Assembly (NCBI GenBank): GCA_027493615.1
Contig: JAOSKK010000039.1
Coordinates: forward strand, 371,683 to 435,682
Length of the DNA: 64,000 nucleotides
Reading direction: 5' to 3'
Source of the DNA: Verrucomicrobiota bacterium
Lineage (GTDB): Bacteria > Verrucomicrobiota > Verrucomicrobiia > Limisphaerales > J093
The notes under the pieces were generated by a model. It ran no database searches, was not told where the DNA came from, and saw only the letters and a list, made by a program, of their open reading frames with translations. The position numbers were made by a program, and so were the translations under genes. Positions within the stretch are counted from its first letter, which is position 1. Each line of letters starts with the position of its first letter. This document shows positions 58,620 to 64,000 of the stretch, one piece after another.

Positions 58620-61600
58620 ATGAACTCGACCCAACCCTCTTTCCGCAGCCCGCGCGCCGGGCTGGTACTGGCCCTGGCCAGCACGCTTTTCCTGGCGCCC
58701 GGATTCAGGGCGGCTCAGTTTGAAGAGACCACCCGGGCCGCCGGCCTCCTCGATTCCAACGCCCAAAGCATCTCCGCAGCCTGGGGCGACTACAACAACG
58801 ACGGGCTCCCCGACCTGTTCATCACCGCGGGGTGGATGCAGGCCCGCACCAACTTCCTCTATCGCAACGCCGGCGACGGCACCTTCGTCAAAGTCGGGCC
58901 CGAGGCGGGGCCCATCGTCACCGACGCGCGCACGTCGTTTGGGGCTTTCTGGGTGGATTTCAACAACGATGGTTACCGGGACTTGCTCCTGATCAACGAC
59001 GGGTGGGGGACCCAAGGCCGCAGCGACCTCTACTGGAATCATGGCGACGGCACCTTCGGCCGGGGGTGCCGGGGAGTTGACCACCCGCATCGCCGGGCGC
59101 TCGTACGGGAGTTGCACGGACTATGACGGGGACGGCTGGATGGATCTGTGTATCATCGAAGGCACGGTGCCCAATGCTCCCGGGCAGACGCAACTCTACC
59201 ACGCCACCGGCCACGGGACGTTCACCCGGCACACCCTGGGAACGCCCGCATTCATGCTCAATGCGGTCAGTTGGGCGGACTACGACAACGACGGGGATCC
59301 GGATCTGTTCGTCTCGGCCATCACGGATCCGAGCCGGCTCTGGCGCAATGACGGCCGCGGCCAGTTCACCACGGACAACCTCGGCCTGCCCACCGATGGC
59401 GACACGCTGCATGCCGCCTGGGCGGACTACGACAACGACGGCGACCTGGACATCGCCCTGGGCAGCTTCGCCAACACCCGGCTGTACCGGAACGAGGGCG
59501 GGGCCCGGTTCGTTCCGGACGCCACCCTTGCAGGGGCCTACGGGTTCCCCACGTGGGCCGACTACGACAACGACGGGCACGTGGATCTCCTGGCGGCTAT
59601 CGGTCAGGTCAGCCCGCAGAAAGCCGCCCTGTACCACAACAACGGGGATGGCACCTTCACGCGCGTGAGCGAGGTGTTCACGGAGCAGGCAGACTCGTGG
59701 ATGGGTTCGGCCTGGGGTGACTACGACAACGACGGTTTCCTGGACGTGCTGCTGCTGCACACGGGGCCGCGAATCCGCCTCTACCACAACCTGAAGAACG
59801 CGAATCACTGGCTCAAGTTCACGCTGATCGGCACGGCTTCGAACCGGGATGCGATCGGAGCCAAGGTGCGCGTCCTGGCCACCATCGGGGGCAGCCCGTC
59901 TGGCAACTGCGCCAGGTGAGTGGCGGGGAGGCCAGCCAGCACGACAGCCGTCCACACTTCGGTCTGGGGACGCCACCCAGGCCGAGCGGGTGATCATCGA
60001 ATGGCCCTCGGGGAATGTGCAGGAACTGAGAGACCAAGAGGTGGACCGCGTCCTGAAGATCACCGAGCCCATTCGGATTCAACCGCCGCGGCCCAGTGCC
60101 AGCCTGAACGGAGCGGTAACGCTCAACTCCGGGAGCGCGAGCACCTACCAATGGCGGTTCAACGGCGTGGACCTGACCGGAGAGACCAAACCGACGTTGA
60201 CGCTGACCAACCTCCAAGCCGCGCAACAAGGCCGCTATAGCGTGGTGGTGACCGGCACGGAAGGGATGCCCTCACCAACCACACCTTCGTCTTCGTGGAC
60301 ACCCAGTTCACCAAGATCACCCAAGGGCCGGTCGTGCAGGATACCAACTCGGCGTGGGTCTGCTCGTGGGCCGATTACGATGAGGACGGCGACATTGATC
60401 TTCTGGTGGGCGCCGGGGTGGACACTGCCCAACGGGAATTCATGGGGCTCTTTCGCAACGACGGTGCCGCCGGGTTCACCCAGGTGGCCCAGAAGGTGGG
60501 CAGCTTGGCCGCAACGGCCGGCAGGTACGCCAGCGGCGTCTGGGCCGACTATGACAATGACGGGACCCTCGACTGCCTGGTCAGTGACTGGACCGGCAGC
60601 GCCTTACTCCGATTGCACCGCAACCTCGGCAACGGAACCTTCGAGCTGGTAACGGCCCCGCCCCTGACCGACACGCCGGGCGCCTACGGCTCGTGGGTGG
60701 ATTACGACAACGACGGTTGGCTGGATGTCTTTAGCATCTACGGCTGGCCCGGCGGCGGTTTCCCTAACAACTACTTGTTCCACGCGACGGGTTCCGGGCG
60801 CTATGCCCGAGTCACCGACGGCCCCCTGGCCCAGGACCGCTATCTGGGCGTCGAAGCCGCCGCGTGGGGGGACTACGATGGGGACGGTGACATGGACCTG
60901 CTGGTCGTCGACGCGGGTGGCTTCTGGGGAGGACAGTACAGCAACTACCTCTATCGCAACGACGGAGCGGGCGTCTTTGTGCGGGTCACCGACAACGCGA
61001 TCGCCAACGACCGGAGCGTCTCGCTGATGCCCGTTTGGGCGGACTACGACAACGACGGCAAGCTCGATCTGTTCCTCAGCGGCTGGAACGAGCTCGGCCG
61101 TCTCTTTCACAATGAGGGCGATGGCCGGTTCACCCAGAGCCTCCTCGGGCCCGGGCCGGAGACCAGCAACGGGTCCTGGGGAGATTTCGACAATGACGGG
61201 GACCTGGACCTCTACGTCAGCCGGGGCCAGGTCAATGCCCTGACCAACCTGTTCTACCTCAACCGGGGGGACGGGACGTTCATGCCGGCGACCATCGGCA
61301 GCCCGGTGCGGGACACGGGCCGTTCGGTCTGCTGTCTCTGGGGGATTACGACAACGATGGTTTCCTGGACTTGTTCGTAGGCAACTACCTGAACGGCAGC
61401 GACTGCCTCTACCACAACAATGGCAACGGAAACAGTTGGCTGAAGGTGCGGCTGATCGGCACCGTCTCGAACCGCTCCGCCATCGGAGCCAAGGTGCGGG
61501 TCTACGCCTGGGTTCAAGGTCGCCGGCGATGGCAACTGCGGGAACTCACCGCGGGCACCCGTGCCCAGGCGGATCTCCGCGCCCATTTCGGACTCGAACA

Positions 61601-61898
61601 GGCCACGATGGCGGACATTGTCCGCATTGAATGGCCTTCGGGCATCGTGCAGGAACTGAGGAAAGTGCCGGCCAACCAGATCCTCACAGTGACCGAACCG
61701 CCGGCGCTCGAGGCCCTGGGCGAAGGCCGGATCCGAATCCTCTGCTGGGCCCGGCAGAACTACGAACTGGAGGTCTCCGATGACCTCGACACCTGGACCT
61801 CGCTGGGCGTGGTCGCGACCGACGTGAACCGCCCGGTGGTGTTGGATCCGGGCGCCGCGCAGCGCCCGTACCGCTTCTATCGGACCAAGGGCCAGTGA
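58620..61898 (+). CDS. Exported protein with two FG-GAP/VCBS arrays, each followed by an ASPIC/UnbV domain, frameshifted
   Basis: ATG 58620 (MNSTQPSFRSPRAGLVLALA) gives a signal peptide. FG-GAP-like calcium repeats recur as AWGDYNNDGLPDLF, WVDFNNDGYRDLL, SWADYDNDGDPDLF, WADYDNDGDLDIALG and many others. The first array ends in an ASPIC/UnbV module (LKFTLIGTASNRDAIGAKVR ... RVIIEWPSGNVQEL) at about 59800-60080, then an Ig-like insert (YQWRFNGVDLTGETKPTLTL). The second array (YDEDGDIDLLVG to FDNDGDLDLYVS) ends in a second UnbV module (LKVRLIGTVSNRSAIGAKVR ... RIEWPSGIVQEL), closing with a YELEVSDDLDTW module. Shifts near 59065, 59905, 59965, 60285 and 61345. Function: cell-surface carbohydrate or protein binding, by family. 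Confidence 0.87.
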
Positions 61899-61950
61899 GG
61901 TGGGCGACGGTTCGTCGGACTCCGGTGGTGAACCGGGGTCCGAGGGAAAG

Positions 61951-62051
61951 GCAATGGGGTCAAACATTGACATTTGACAATTCCCGCCCAGCCGCGACAG
62001 GCGTTCTGGGGCTGATAGAAAATGTCAAATATCAATGTTTGACCCCATTGC
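61951..62051. repeat. Inverted repeat of 29 bp with 43-bp spacer
   Basis: Bases 61951-61979 (core GGGGTCAAACATTGAC) and the reverse complement of 62023-62051 agree at 28 of 29 positions (one C/T). The spacer is 43 bp. It fills the gap between two convergent genes, where it may terminate transcription. The GGGGTCA...TGACCCC ends resemble REP-type elements linked to RAYT transposases; that link is inference. The same family is not obvious elsewhere in the window. Confidence 0.85.
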
Positions 62052-62056
62052 GTTCC

Positions 62057-64000
62057 TCAAGGCTCGACGGTCATGGCCACCACGAACGGCGCCGAGGGCA
62101 GCGCCCGGGACGTGATCGCAAGATGACGGACCTCCACCGTGGGGCGCGGATTCTCATAGCTGGTGAGGTAGAGCCGGACGCGGGCGCCGGCCCGCTGCGC
62201 CAGCGGTGTGTCGCCCACCCAGGCAATGCGCCCGCGCTCGAGATCCTGCGGGGCTTCGCCGGCCGGCAACCACCAGTAGCGCAGGTCCCGACCGTACACG
62301 ATCGGTTCTTCGTGCGTCGTGCCGTCCGCGTAATGCCAGACATAGCTGCCGATGGTCGTACCGTCGGGCACTGCCTCGGCCGGGCAGGCGGCCTGAAGGA
62401 CGTGCAGGCGCCGGAAGCGCTGGCCGACGGCGATGCCGTCCACTTGCTCGGGCTGCCGAATCCACATCGCGTCGAGCATTTCACCTTGCCGATCGAGTGC
62501 CCGGGTGACCAGGACGCCACGGATATCGAACCGTACGCCCTGCAAGGTCTGCCACCCGGACGGCAGCGCTGCCAGGGTGAAGTCCGGCGCGAGATCCTGG
62601 CAATTCGGGTGCAGCCAACCGTCCAGCCGGCCGTTGTACCAGCGCCCGAGGTCCAGTTGCTCCCGTCCACACCGCGGGTCGCGTGCGGGCAGGAACAGAT
62701 CGTCGATGACGGGAAACGCGTTGGTGTCCGGGCGTACCGCGGCCTGTTCAAGCCGCAGGCGTTCATGCCAGTAAGCGGTGGCGTGGGCGCGGATGCGCGC
62801 GGCTAGCGTCGCGCCGGGCAGGCCCGCGTATTCGCGGTCCTGCCAGGGAAAGGCTTCCCACTGGCAGATGATCCCATCCCAGTTGGGGGCCACGAGCTGG
62901 CGACCGCCGGGACCGACAAAGCTCGCCGTCGGGTCGAAAAAGTCCGAGCGACCACCGAGGGCCAGCAGTTGGCGCCAGTGCTCGGCATCCCAGATCTGGA
63001 GCGAACCGCCATCGTAGTTGCCGATGCCCGTATCCTGTGCCGCCACGGTGGTCCTGCGGCCATCCGCGCTAAACCCCCGGCCATGGCCCCCGTCCCTGGC
63101 TCTGGCTGGACGCGACCACCCGCCAGGTGGTGGCGTCCAGGAGGTAGAGGACCCCATCATCGCTCGTGAGTGTCAGCCAGCGACCCTCCGGGCTGAAGGA
63201 GACCGACCAGAAGAACGTTCCCTCAATCGGCAGCCGGGTCAGGCCCCGTGACCGCAGGTCGACCAGCAGCGGAGGCCCGCCCCTCCCCCGTGAGCACGAG
63301 GTGGTGGGAGGACGAGCTGATGGCCAGCCAGTAGGGAGACACCAGGCCGCTCGCCACTGACCAATGCCGGTTGAACGAAGGCACCTCCCAGAGGCTCACC
63401 ACCCCGCCCGTGTCCACCGAGGCGATCGAGCGGCCGTCGGGGCTGAAGCGTGCGAGGACCATGACGTTGCTCCCTCCCCGCAACGCCCCCACCAACTCCC
63501 CGGTGGTCACGTCCCAAACCCGCCCGATGGGATCCATCGACGTCGTGACCACCCACCGGTTGTTCGGGCTGAAATGCGCCAGATAGGGTTGACTCCAACG
63601 GGCGGGGATGACTCGCGCCAGCGCCCCGCTGGTCGCGTCCCAAACCTGAAGGTCTCCGTAACTGACGCTGCCCGTGACCCAGCGACCGTCCGCGCTGCAG
63701 GCCGCTCCCTTGATCCAGGGTGGCGCCGGCCAGGCGGACCGTCCCGGCAGGCCGCTCCATACCTTGACCGTCCCGTTCCAGTCCGCGGTGGCCAGCCGCC
63801 GTCCGTCCGAGGAGAAAGCGGCTGACCCAACGGTCATCAGGTGTCCCCGCAGGGTCAGATCTTGGTCCGCCCGTTCGAGGTTCAGGACGGGCACGAGCCG
63901 CCGGGAGCCGTAGAGCGCCAAGCGGGTTGCGTCCGGGCTGAACAGTCCGCCGCATACGTGCCCGGTGAGGCGGCGGACCTCCTCCCCACCCGGCAGCGCA
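62057..64000 (-). CDS. WD40-repeat protein with C-terminal verrucomicrobial module, right end cut by the window
   Basis: The C-terminal half of a large protein reads leftward from the window edge. WD40 blades include RLTGHVCGGLFSPDATRLAL, LRGHLMTVGSAAFSSDGRRL, WVVTTSMDPIGRVWDVTTG and ARFSPDGRSIASVDTGG; after a shift near 63280 come SVSFSPEGRWLTLTSDDGV, and DGGSLQIWDAEHW. The last 200 residues form a module with GVLVTRALDRQGEMLDAMWI, GIAVGQRFRRLHVLQA and GSYVWHYADGTTHEEPIVYG then RDLRYWW. In Verrucomicrobia such a module often follows WD40 repeats in serine/threonine protein kinases; any kinase domain would lie beyond the window. Its stop is 6 bp from the inverted repeat. Confidence 0.8.

Overview
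The window is GC-rich and reads as a chromosomal piece of a Verrucomicrobiota bacterium (a Limisphaerales/Pedosphaera-like lineage is my best guess). The evidence is the gene families: prepilin-type proteins with FTLIELLVVIA N-termini, PEP-CTERM anchors, a Planctomycete/Verrucomicrobia cytochrome protein (cytochrome-like, DUF1549 and DUF1553 domains) paired with a DUF1501 protein, PQQ-like WRGPNR propellers, FG-GAP/UnbV proteins, a CE15 glucuronoyl esterase, a GH95-like enzyme and very large repeat-built secreted proteins. I see no rRNA, tRNA, CRISPR array, phage module or replication origin.

Layout. 1-7.3 kb: edge of a GH95-like gene, a 122-bp tandem repeat, an IS1380-family element carrying a divergent AbrB-like gene and an internally deleted transposase, then NIPSNAP, YlbF-family, PQQ-propeller and CE15 genes. 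7.4-15.6 kb (minus strand): a tightly packed cluster of a zinc/manganese-type ABC transporter (substrate-binding protein, ATPase, permease) interleaved with three prepilin-like proteins, two paralogous secreted proteins and one further exported protein. 15.6-19.2 kb: methyltransferase, zinc-type alcohol dehydrogenase, acetate kinase, gene remnant. 19.4-27.6 kb: WD40 protein, DUF1501 and PSD1-type genes, PEP-CTERM protein. 27.9-33.4 kb: a MacAB-like export operon (adaptor, ATPase, DoxX, two FtsX permeases) closed by a perfect 24-bp hairpin. 33.5-46.1 kb: a large glycosidase-like protein, two big secreted modular proteins, GNAT, CPBP/CAAX protease, tandem UspA and Uma2 genes. 46.2-56.1 kb: one approximately 3,300-residue secreted protein with six glycine-rich repeats, a beta-helix and a caspase-like domain. 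56.5-64 kb: alpha/beta hydrolase, double FG-GAP/UnbV protein, and the end of a WD40 protein that runs off the window.

Most genes longer than 1 kb are broken by one or more single-base shifts, mostly in G or C runs, while the family signal continues in the next frame. I count over 40. This looks like uncorrected sequencing or assembly indels rather than gene decay, so I annotate whole genes across the shifts and give approximate shift positions. Start-stop (ATGA) overlaps between neighbours survive where the shifted reading is used, which supports this treatment.

The strongest candidates for undescribed biology are the transporter-prepilin-secreted-protein operon at 7.4-15.6 kb and the giant caspase-bearing surface protein at 46.2-56.1 kb. 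Several dispersed palindromic or short tandem repeats (70-bp element at 7.35, 19.26 and 26.89 kb; heptanucleotide runs at 23.0 kb; inverted repeat at 61.95 kb) punctuate intergenic spaces.
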